From assembly GCF_002234405.1 (NCBI RefSeq), contig NZ_NMQT01000092.1, forward strand, positions 1 through 64,000: 64,000 nucleotides of DNA, read 5' to 3'. The position numbers were made by a program, and so were the translations under genes. Origin of the DNA: Amycolatopsis thailandensis. GTDB lineage: Bacteria; Actinomycetota; Actinomycetes; Mycobacteriales; Pseudonocardiaceae. The notes beneath the pieces were generated by a model. That model made no database searches, was not told the DNA's origin, and was given only the letters and a program-made list of their open reading frames with translations. Shown piece after piece: positions 57,927 to 64,000 of this stretch; positions within the stretch are counted from its first letter, which is position 1; the number at the start of each line of letters is the position of its first letter.

Positions 57927-59210
57927 ATGACCGACGCGGACCTGCTGGCGCGGCACAAGGCGGTACTGCCGTCGTGGCTGGCGCTCTACTACGACGAGCC
58001 GATCGAGATCGTGCACGCGCAGGACCGCCGGGTCATCGACTCGACCGGGCGGAGCTATCTCGACTTCTTCGCGGGCATCCTGACGAACTCGATGGGCTAC
58101 GACGTCTCGGCGATCAGCGACGCCGTGCGCAAGCAGCTCGACACCGGGATCCTGCACACCTCCACGCTGTACCTGATCCGCTCGCAGGTCGAACTGGCCG
58201 AGCGGATCGCGAAGCTTTCCGGCATCCCGGACGCGAAGGTGTTCTTCACCAACTCCGGGACCGAAGCCAACGACACCGCGCTCATGCTCGCCACCCAGTA
58301 CCGGCGCAGCAACCAGGTGCTGGCGATGCGGAACTCGTACCACGGGCGGTCGTTCGCGACGGTCGGCATCACGGGCAACCGCGGCTGGTCGGCGTCGTCG
58401 CTCAGCCCGGTGAAGGTGAGCTACGTGCACGGCGGCTACCGGTACCGCAGCCCGTTCCGGGCGCTTTCGGACACGGAGTACATCGACGCGTGCGTCGCGG
58501 ACCTGGTGGACGTGCTGGAGACGGGCACTTCTGGCGACGTCGCCTGCATGATCGCCGAGCCGATCCAGGGGGTCGGCGGGTTCAGCTCGCCGCCGGACGG
58601 CCTGTTCAAGGCGATGAAGGAGGTCCTCGACCAGTACGGGATCCTGTTCATCTCCGACGAGGTCCAGACCGGCTGGGGACGGACCGGGGAACACTACTGG
58701 GGGATCCAGGCGCACGACGTCGTCCCCGACGCGATGACCTTCGCGAAGGGCCTCGGGAACGGCCTCGCGATCGGCGGCCTCGTCGCCCGCGGCGACCTGG
58801 TCGACTGCCTGACCGCGAACTCGATCTCGACCTTCGGCGGCAACCCGGTCGCGATGGCGGGCGCGGCCGCGGTGCTCGACCACATCGCCGACCACGACCT
58901 CCAGGCCAACGCGCTCGCGCGAGGCAACGAGCTGCTGTCCGGTCTGCGCGCTTCGGGGCATCCGCTGATCGGGGATGTCCGCGGCAAGGGCCTGATGATC
59001 GGCGTCGAGCTGGTGCGGCCGGGCGGCCTGGAGCCCGACCCGGGGGCCGCGGCGCGGATGATGGAAGAGACCAAGGCGCGCGGGCTGCTGATCGGCAAGG
59101 GCGGGCTGCACGGCAACGTGCTGCGGATCGCGCCGCCGATGACGCTGACCGCCGACGAGGCGGCGGAAGGCCTCGGGATCATCACCGACTCCCTGGCCGC
59201 CATCTCCTGA
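57927..59210 (+). CDS. Class III PLP aminotransferase
   Basis: A 427-residue member of the class III aminotransferases. The PLP Lys is K274 in M-T-F-A-K-G-L-G-N-G, the Asp that holds the ring is in F-I-S-D-E-V-Q-T-G-W-G-R-T, and G-T-E-A-N-D-T-A is the phosphate loop. This subgroup includes alanine-glyoxylate, beta-aminoisobutyrate and 4-aminobutyrate transaminases, with pyruvate or 2-oxoglutarate as acceptor; the substrate is not fixed by the sequence. It is divergent from serS across 166 nt. Confidence 0.87.
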   Translation: MTDADLLARHKAVLPSWLALYYDEPIEIVHAQDRRVIDSTGRSYLDFFAGILTNSMGYDVSAISDAVRKQLDTGILHTSTLYLIRSQVELAERIAKLSGIPDAKVFFTNSGTEANDTALMLATQYRRSNQVLAMRNSYHGRSFATVGITGNRGWSASSLSPVKVSYVHGGYRYRSPFRALSDTEYIDACVADLVDVLETGTSGDVACMIAEPIQGVGGFSSPPDGLFKAMKEVLDQYGILFISDEVQTGWGRTGEHYWGIQAHDVVPDAMTFAKGLGNGLAIGGLVARGDLVDCLTANSISTFGGNPVAMAGAAAVLDHIADHDLQANALARGNELLSGLRASGHPLIGDVRGKGLMIGVELVRPGGLEPDPGAAARMMEETKARGLLIGKGGLHGNVLRIAPPMTLTADEAAEGLGIITDSLAAIS

Positions 59211-59213
59211 CGA

Positions 59214-59270
59214 GTGTCATGAGGGGTCCCCTTAGGACAAATTTCGTCTTAAGGGGACCCCTTATGACAC
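59214..59270. repeat. Long palindrome, family A, second copy
   Basis: A 57-nt palindrome starting GTGTCATGAGGGGTCCCC, pairing through its length with one G-T pair. Its centre contains AATTTCGTC, as in the copy at 5049-5103. It begins 4 nt after the aminotransferase stop. Confidence 0.87.
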
Positions 59271-59316
59271 GCGTCCGCACTCCGGAAACGGGCGAAAGCG
59301 GGCGCGCCGTCCGTCA

Positions 59317-59429
59317 GACGCGTGTCTGCAGCCGGATCTCGCGTGCTTGGGGGCGGAACACCCGGGTTCCGTCTCCAAACACGCGAGATCCGCCCTCAGT
59401 CACGCGTGTTCGGCCTTCGATCACGCGTC
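59317..59429. repeat. 21-bp-period CTCGCGTG array, six units
   Basis: Octamers start at 59317 (GACGCGTG), 59338 (CTCGCGTG), 59359 (CACCCGGG), 59380 (CACGCGAG), 59401 (CACGCGTG) and 59422 (CACGCGTC). All steps are exactly 21 bp. Three units carry a G/C variant, but the register and the switch of orientation match the array at 3856. It lies between convergent genes. Confidence 0.8.
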
Positions 59430-59441
59430 TTCCGGCAAGCG

Positions 59442-60347
59442 TCAGGAGGTCGCGAAGCGGGCGATGACCTCGCCCAGCCGCACCCCGGCGTCTTCCTGGA
59501 GGAAGTGCCCGGCGCCGGTGATCGTCGGATGCTCGAGTTCCCGGGCGCCGCGCATCGAGGCCCGCAGTTCGAGACCCCACGGCGCGGTGATCGGGTCGCC
59601 GTCGGAGAACGAGACCAGGAACGGCTTGTCCAGTTCCGTGAGGACCTTCAGCGCGGCCCGGTTGGCGGCCGACGCCGGGTCGTCCGGGGTGATCGGGACG
59701 AGCGACGGCATCGCGCGCGGCGCGGCCTTGTACATCTCGTTCGGGAAGGGCGCGTCGTAGGCGGCGCGCACCCCCTCGGACAGCTTGGTCTGGCAGCCCG
59801 ACTGGACGAACCGTCCGACGTCGATGACCTGGGCGTTCTCCATGGTCTCGCGAAACTTGTGCCAGATCTCCGGCATGTCGCCGTCGCCGGTGGGGAGGCC
59901 GGTGTTGGCCGCGACGACCCGGGCGAAGCGGTCGGGGTTCTCGGCGACCAGCCGGAGGCCGATCAGGCCGCCCCAGTCCTGGCCGACCAGGGTGACGTCG
60001 GTCAGGTCGAGCACGTCGAAGGCGAACGCGCGCATCCATTCGACGTGCCGTTGGTAGGTGTGGTCGACCATGTCGCCGGGTTTGTCGGATCGACCGAAGC
60101 CGACCAGGTCGGGCGCGATGGCGCGCAGTCCGGCGTCGGCGAGCACCGGGATGACCTTGCGGTAGAGGTAGGACCAAGTGGGTTCACCGTGCAGCAGGAG
60201 GACGGGTGGCCCGTCCTCGGGTCCGGCCTCCACGTAACCCACTCTGATCACGCCGCCGTGAAGGTCGACGAGTTCCGCGTAGCGCGGTTCGAAGTCGAAA
60301 TCGGGCAGGTCCGAAAATCGGTCGTCCGGAGTCCTCAAAAGGCGCAC
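59442..60347 (-). CDS. Haloalkane dehalogenase-like alpha/beta hydrolase
   Basis: A 301-residue alpha/beta hydrolase of the haloalkane dehalogenase family. L-H-G-E-P-T-W is the oxyanion motif with the halide-binding Trp, D124 in V-G-Q-D-W-G-G the nucleophile with a second Trp after it, and G-A-G-H-F-L-Q the catalytic His. These enzymes cleave carbon-halogen bonds, although the natural substrate is often unknown. The GTG at 60347 was preferred because TACCGT lies 7 nt upstream and the family begins L-R-T-P-D. A GTG three codons earlier is possible. Confidence 0.85.
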   Translation of the reverse strand: MRLLRTPDDRFSDLPDFDFEPRYAELVDLHGGVIRVGYVEAGPEDGPPVLLLHGEPTWSYLYRKVIPVLADAGLRAIAPDLVGFGRSDKPGDMVDHTYQRHVEWMRAFAFDVLDLTDVTLVGQDWGGLIGLRLVAENPDRFARVVAANTGLPTGDGDMPEIWHKFRETMENAQVIDVGRFVQSGCQTKLSEGVRAAYDAPFPNEMYKAAPRAMPSLVPITPDDPASAANRAALKVLTELDKPFLVSFSDGDPITAPWGLELRASMRGARELEHPTITGAGHFLQEDAGVRLGEVIARFATS

Positions 60348-60401
60348 GACTCCCACGGTAGTGGGAATCGTGCGCCCATGCCGATTGCGGACGTCAGAAG
60401 A

Positions 60402-60854
60402 TCACGAGATGGCGACGGCCACGATCAGGCCGAGGGCCAGGTGCGCGGAGGCCACCACGACGCTGGCCGGGGCGAACTTCTCGCTCTCGATGGTCGAGCG
60501 GATGTCGATCCGGGTCGCCCACTCCAGCAGCCGGACCGCGAGCACCTGCACGATGATGCCGAGCAGGCCGTAGACCAGCGAGGTGATGAGGCCCTCGGTC
60601 AGATCGCTGGCGGAGTTCGCGATCGCCACGACGATGATGAAGGCCATCGAAAGCAGGCCCGACGCGGTGACGATGACCGCGTTCGGGAGGCCGCGGGTGA
60701 CCAGCTGGGAAAGCTTGCCGGGCGTGGTCCAGTCGATCGCCCAGAACCCGGCGAACATCATCAGCAGGCCGACGACGCCGTACAGCAGGATCGCGCCGAT
60801 CCCCCGCACGAGGTCGGAGCCGAACGTGTCGGACAGCGCAAGGGTGGTGGTCAC
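60402..60854 (-). CDS. DUF350 membrane protein (YjfL-like)
   Basis: A 150-residue protein with four membrane helices (about 17-40, 62-84, 86-106 and 128-148) of the DUF350 (UPF0719) family. The second helix contains A-V-I-V-T-A-S-G-L-L. It lies downstream of the ATP-grasp gene, as its E. coli relative YjfL does with YjfC. A GGGAGAA ribosome site precedes the GTG start. It may form a membrane complex with the ATP-grasp enzyme (inference). Confidence 0.82.
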   Translation of the reverse strand: MTTTLALSDTFGSDLVRGIGAILLYGVVGLLMMFAGFWAIDWTTPGKLSQLVTRGLPNAVIVTASGLLSMAFIIVVAIANSASDLTEGLITSLVYGLLGIIVQVLAVRLLEWATRIDIRSTIESEKFAPASVVVASAHLALGLIVAVAIS

Positions 60855-60911
60855 AGCGTTCTCCCGGAGAGGTACAAGGTCGAGAATGTCAGGTTTGTGC
60901 GGTTGCTTCTA

Positions 60912-62078
60912 TCACGTCTCGACGATGCGGTGCGGGACGAACGCCGCACCGTCGTCCGTGACGAGGCCCGCGGTCTCGCGGATCCCGAGGCCGGCGGCCT
61001 GGTCCCCGACGATCCACGCGCCCAGCGCGGGGCGGTAGCCCTGGAACTCCGGGAGCGGGTCGAACGCCTGGTAGACGTACCCTTCCGCGCCGTAGACACC
61101 GTCGGTCTGCGTCTCGTACCCGGTGGCGACGATCTGCACGTTCGCGCCCTCGCGGCCGAGTTTCGGCTTGCGGACGTACTCGGTCAGCAGACCGGGGTCG
61201 TCGGCGAAGGCGGGCAGCAGGTTCGGGTGGCCCGGGTAGTTCTCCCACAGGATCGCGAGCAGCGTCTTGTTGGAGAGGATCATCTTCCACAGCGGCTCGA
61301 CCCACAGCGTGCGCGGCATGGTCTCGACGGCGAAGCGGCCGAACTCCTCGTCGACCACCCATTCCCACGGGTAGAGCTTCACCACGGTCGCCATCTGCGC
61401 CTCTTCGAGGTCGACGAACCGCTTGAGCACCGGGTCCCAGCCGATCTCCTCGATCGACAGGCCGACGGTGTCGAGTCCGGCCTCGGCCGCGGTCTCCTGC
61501 AGGTACGCCGTCGTCACGTGGTCCTCACCGGACGGATCGGCGGACGACCAGGTGAAGTGCAGCTCGTTGGAGGGCAGCTTTTCGGCGAGCTCGCCCCAGC
61601 GCTCGACCAGCTTCTCGTGGATCGAGTTCCACTGGTCGTCGTCGGGGAAGATCGCGGTCTTCCAGTGCCACTGGAGCACCGCGGCTTCGAGCAGCGAAGT
61701 CGGGGTGTCGGCGTTGTATTCGAGCAGCTTCGCCGGGCTCTTGCCGTCGTAGCGCAGGTCGAACCGGCCGTAGACGTGCGGATCCTGCCGCTTCCACGAC
61801 TCCGCGATATGCGGCCAGACCCACTCGGGGATGCCGAAGCGGTGGTACTGCTCCGTGGTGATCACGTTGTCGACGGCTTCGAGGCACATCGAGTGCAGCA
61901 ATTCGACGTCCGCCTCGACGGACAGGATCTCGTCCATGTCGAAGACGTAGTGGACCGACTCGTCCCAGTACGGCCTGGACTTGCCGGCGCCGTCACGGGC
62001 GGGGGTGCCGAAGACCAGGCCCTGTTCCTCGACGATGCGCTGCCAGTCCCGCCGGGGCGGCTTGGAATCCCGATACAA
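60912..62078 (-). CDS. Glutathionylspermidine synthase-like ATP-grasp ligase
   Basis: A 388-residue protein of the glutathionylspermidine synthase C-terminal family (YgiC/YjfC type). Y-N-A-D-T-P-T-S, W-E-W-V-V-D-E-E and G-R-E-G-A-N-V-Q-I-V form the ATP-grasp core. Actinomycetes mostly lack glutathione, and the E. coli relatives have no proven substrate, so an amide ligase with an unknown acceptor is the fair call. The start is TTG directly after the stop of the gene upstream (no gap), so re-initiation is likely. Confidence 0.82.
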   Translation of the reverse strand: MYRDSKPPRRDWQRIVEEQGLVFGTPARDGAGKSRPYWDESVHYVFDMDEILSVEADVELLHSMCLEAVDNVITTEQYHRFGIPEWVWPHIAESWKRQDPHVYGRFDLRYDGKSPAKLLEYNADTPTSLLEAAVLQWHWKTAIFPDDDQWNSIHEKLVERWGELAEKLPSNELHFTWSSADPSGEDHVTTAYLQETAAEAGLDTVGLSIEEIGWDPVLKRFVDLEEAQMATVVKLYPWEWVVDEEFGRFAVETMPRTLWVEPLWKMILSNKTLLAILWENYPGHPNLLPAFADDPGLLTEYVRKPKLGREGANVQIVATGYETQTDGVYGAEGYVYQAFDPLPEFQGYRPALGAWIVGDQAAGLGIRETAGLVTDDGAAFVPHRIVET

Positions 62079-62690
62079 CTACGAGCCCCCGCTCTTGCCG
62101 GTACCGCCGGAGGTACCGCTCTTGCCGCTGATGCCGAAACCGCCGCGTTGGACGGACTTGCCCGATTTGGTGCTGACGTTCGCCCGTGACGAGGGCGGGT
62201 CGTACGAACCGCCGGACACCCGCTGCCCGATCGCGCCAGTGCCGCCGTAGTTGTAGCGGTAGCTGTTGTACCCGCCGCCACCGATCGGGATGAAGAAGAA
62301 ACCGCCACTGGAGTAACCACCGTGCGACCGCACGTAGTTTTCGTCGCAGTTGTCGTCCTGGTCGACGATCCCGTCCTTGGTGGTGCAGGTCGCGGTCACC
62401 TCGGTCGGCTTCGCGACGGTGTAGAACGTCGCGACCAAGCCGACCAGCCCGACGGTCACCCCCGTGCCGATCAGGAGTTTCTTCTTGGTCGACGACTTCT
62501 TCTCGGCGACGCGCGCGGCTTCCGCGGCCTGCGCCTCCTGACGTTCCTGCTCCGCCAGCGCCTGCTGTCGCGCCCGCTGCTCGGCGAGCGACGGCTGCCG
62601 CGCCTGCGTGCTGCCGTCCTGAAAGCGCATGGTGCCGCGCTTGGGCGGCTCCTGAGGAGTCTGTGCCCCCTGGTTGTCATCCTGCGTCAT
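62079..62690 (-). CDS. Membrane-anchored Gly/Ser/Tyr-rich protein (DUF1190-like)
   Basis: A 203-residue protein. About 85 residues are Gln/Ala/Arg-rich (R-A-R-Q-Q-A-L-A-E-Q-E-R coiled-coil) and cytosolic. One membrane helix lies near residues 72-94. An outer part contains T-C-T-T-K-D-G and D-N-C-D-E-N-Y, two Cys that may form a disulphide, then a Gly/Tyr/Ser-rich tail with G-F-F-F-I-P-I. E. coli DUF1190 proteins (YgiB/YjfM) have a similar outer part and the same ATP-grasp neighbour. Start chosen at MTQDD with GGAGC upstream. Confidence 0.7.
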   Translation of the reverse strand: MTQDDNQGAQTPQEPPKRGTMRFQDGSTQARQPSLAEQRARQQALAEQERQEAQAAEAARVAEKKSSTKKKLLIGTGVTVGLVGLVATFYTVAKPTEVTATCTTKDGIVDQDDNCDENYVRSHGGYSSGGFFFIPIGGGGYNSYRYNYGGTGAIGQRVSGGSYDPPSSRANVSTKSGKSVQRGGFGISGKSGTSGGTGKSGGS

Positions 62691-62784
62691 CGAAGCTCCG
62701 TAATCGCCCGCCGGCCCGAACCCGTGTCCAACACTAACCACCCGGTACGCGCACCTTACGTGCGGCGCGGGCATCATGGAGTGG

Positions 62785-63783
62785 ATGTCTCAACAGGCCG
62801 AGCGGTTCCGTTATCCGCGAAACGCGCTGACTACCCTGCGCACCCGGCTCGTCATGGCCGGTGTGTTCCTGGGCGCGATCATCGCGCTTTCGCTGAGTGT
62901 GGCTTTCTCGTGGAACGTGGGCCCGGAGGGCGGTGCGGGCGGCGGCGCCCCCAAACTGTCGCCCGCCGCGGCCGAAGCGTTCCAGTCTCCCCCGGGGACC
63001 TGCCTGACCTGGAACAACCCGGACGCCACCGACGCGAAGCGCGTCTCATGCGCGGAGTCCCACTTGTTCGAGGTCACCAGCATCGTCGACATCGGCGCGC
63101 AGTACCCGGCGGGGGTGCCCAGCCCGAACCTGGAGCAGTGGCAGGAGATCTCCCGGTCCCGCTGCACCGTCGACGTCAAGCCGTACCTCGGCCGCACGCT
63201 GGATCCGTACGGCAAGCTGAGCATGAACCTGCTCCGGCCGACGCCCGCGCAGTGGGAAGACGGCGACAGGCAGCTGCGGTGCGGTCTGCAATGGGCGGGT
63301 CAGGGCGGCAAGCTGCAGCCGACCAAGGGACCGGCGAAGGAGCAGGACCAGTCCGCCGTGTGGGAGCCGGGCACCTGCCTAGCGCTGCTCAACAACAGCT
63401 TCGGCGACCCGATCGACTGCGCCCAGCCCCATTCGTACGAGATGATCGCGACGATCGACCTCAAGACGAAGTTCAAGGACGGCTACCCGTCGCAGGGGGA
63501 GCAGAACACCTGGCTGGACACCGAATGCTCGACGGCCGCGCAGGAGTACACCGGAAACGCGGACCTGGCCGCGAAGAAGGTCATCCTCAGCTGGGACGTC
63601 CGCGAGCAGGAGAGCTGGGACGCCGGCTCGACGCTGGTGAACTGCAAGGTGGCGGCGGTCCTGCCGGACAACAAGGGGCTCGCCCCGGTCACCGGGAGCG
63701 TCAAGGTCGGCAACGGTGAGGCCCCGCCTTCCGACGGCGGCGGCCCGCCCGCTTCCTCCTCCGCTCCGAAGACCGGCGGGTGA
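62785..63783 (+). CDS. Septum-formation family membrane protein (Rv3835-like)
   Basis: A 332-residue protein. A basic N-terminus is followed by one membrane helix (about 22-44), then an outer region with two similar domains. The first opens P-G-T-C-L-T-W-N-N-P and the second P-G-T-C-L-A-L-L-N-N; both have paired Cys and a C-A-E/Q-S/P-H segment. This is the septum-formation family domain. The end is Gly/Pro-rich. The ATG at 62785 lies 7 nt after CATCAT; an earlier ATG is possible. In M. tuberculosis, Rv3835 lies beside serS and a metallopeptidase, as here. Confidence 0.82.
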   Translation: MSQQAERFRYPRNALTTLRTRLVMAGVFLGAIIALSLSVAFSWNVGPEGGAGGGAPKLSPAAAEAFQSPPGTCLTWNNPDATDAKRVSCAESHLFEVTSIVDIGAQYPAGVPSPNLEQWQEISRSRCTVDVKPYLGRTLDPYGKLSMNLLRPTPAQWEDGDRQLRCGLQWAGQGGKLQPTKGPAKEQDQSAVWEPGTCLALLNNSFGDPIDCAQPHSYEMIATIDLKTKFKDGYPSQGEQNTWLDTECSTAAQEYTGNADLAAKKVILSWDVREQESWDAGSTLVNCKVAAVLPDNKGLAPVTGSVKVGNGEAPPSDGGGPPASSSAPKTGG

Positions 63784-63788
63784 TCGGA

Positions 63789-64000
63789 GTGCCGGTCGAA
63801 ATGACCCAGCAGCGCTTCGAGGAGCTGGTGTCGGAGGCGCTGGACGAGCTCCCGCCCGAGTTCGCGGACGCGATGGACAACGTGGTGGTCCTCGTCGAAG
63901 AGTTCAACGAGGAGTCGCCCACGATCCTGGGGCTCTATCACGGTGTCGCGCTGACGGAACGGACCCACGAGTACGGCGGGGTGCTGCCTGACCGGATCTC
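63789..64000 (+). CDS. Metallopeptidase family protein (Rv3836-like), partial
   Basis: A gene that starts 5 nt after the septum protein and runs off the window; about 70 residues are visible. It reads V-P-V-E-M-T-Q-Q-R-F-E-E-L-V and then D-E-L-P-P-E-F-A-D-A-M-D-N-V-V-V-L-V-E. This is the N-terminal pattern of small zincin-like peptidases (Rv3836 type), whose H-E-X-X-H motif would lie past the end. The GTG start is probable; an ATG four codons later is possible. Close spacing implies co-transcription with the septum gene. Confidence 0.8.
   Translation, partial: MPVEMTQQRFEELVSEALDELPPEFADAMDNVVVLVEEFNEESPTILGLYHGVALTERTHEYGGVLPDRI

Noticed and set aside
59322..62189. A 955-codon plus-strand open frame
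   Set aside because: It covers the dehalogenase, DUF350 and ATP-grasp genes on the other strand, all of which have clear motifs; the frame has none.
1..64000. tRNA, rRNA, insertion sequence or prophage
   Set aside because: No cloverleaf, rRNA, transposase or integrase gene was found on reading both strands. A tRNAscan run would settle the tRNA point.

Overview
This is about 64 kb of high-GC actinomycete chromosome, most likely from Amycolatopsis or a close relative in the Pseudonocardiaceae. The reasons are GTG starts, leaderless promoters, arabinogalactan genes (GlfT2, Glf, decaprenyl-phosphoribose synthase, DprE1/DprE2), type VII (ESX-like) accessory genes and DUF3558 lipoproteins. Gene content follows the Mycobacterium tuberculosis order from about Rv3789 to Rv3836 (gtrA, dprE1, dprE2, glfT2, glf, PAP2, ubiA, Cof-like HAD, plsC, serS, septum protein, metallopeptidase), with large insertions. 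The genus call is an inference from content; no 16S or tRNA gene was seen.

Layout. 0-3.5 kb: ESX-accessory genes on the minus strand (EspG-like, helical protein, DUF3558 lipoprotein, PPE/WXG-like protein). 4-5 kb: acyl-CoA dehydrogenase with an iron-box-like operator. 5.1-9.8 kb: cell-wall galactan and arabinan precursor genes. 9.8-13.1 kb: a translationally coupled four-gene operon (YbaB-like, WXG-like and two unknowns). 13.2-18 kb: glf, PAP2, ubiA, a small membrane protein and a GT-C protein. 18-30 kb: several large polytopic membrane proteins, two of them paralogues, around an F420-type oxidoreductase, a HAD phosphatase and a PlsC acyltransferase. 30-38.7 kb: the most unusual locus. A seven-gene minus-strand operon (LpxA-like acyltransferase, acyl carrier protein, FabG-like reductase, acyl-AMP ligase, LuxE-like, LuxC-like, UPF0104 membrane protein) is divergent from a DegT aminotransferase plus Gfo/Idh/MocA oxidoreductase. 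38.8-41.2 kb: sigma factor with its partner and a CopC protein. 41.4-45.9 kb: a second sugar operon (aminotransferase, epimerase, glycosyltransferase, hexapeptide acyltransferase, Uma2) divergent from a large SARP regulator. 49-56.5 kb: C45 peptidase with MFS exporter, a TetR-controlled region with L-2-hydroxyglutarate oxidase, and DUF3558 lipoproteins. 56.5-64 kb: serS, class III aminotransferase, dehalogenase, a DUF350 / ATP-grasp / DUF1190-like trio, and the septum protein with a partial metallopeptidase.

How the genes work together. Most of the window concerns the cell envelope: making and polymerising galactan and arabinan donors, lipid carriers and membrane phospholipid. The 30-38.7 kb locus could make an N-acylated amino sugar: aminotransferase and oxidoreductase make an amino sugar, reductase and ACP make a hydroxyacyl donor, the LpxA-like enzyme joins them, and the membrane protein moves the product. 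That is a hypothesis.

Two classes of non-coding structure stand out. First, four arrays of a CTCGCGTG octamer, in either orientation, spaced exactly 21 bp apart (two helical turns). Second, long near-perfect palindromes of several recurring sequence families at gene 3' ends. Neither looks like a CRISPR array, insertion sequence or standard U-tract terminator. Many first genes also start 6-8 nt after a TANNNT -10 box, which suggests leaderless mRNAs and was used to choose starts.
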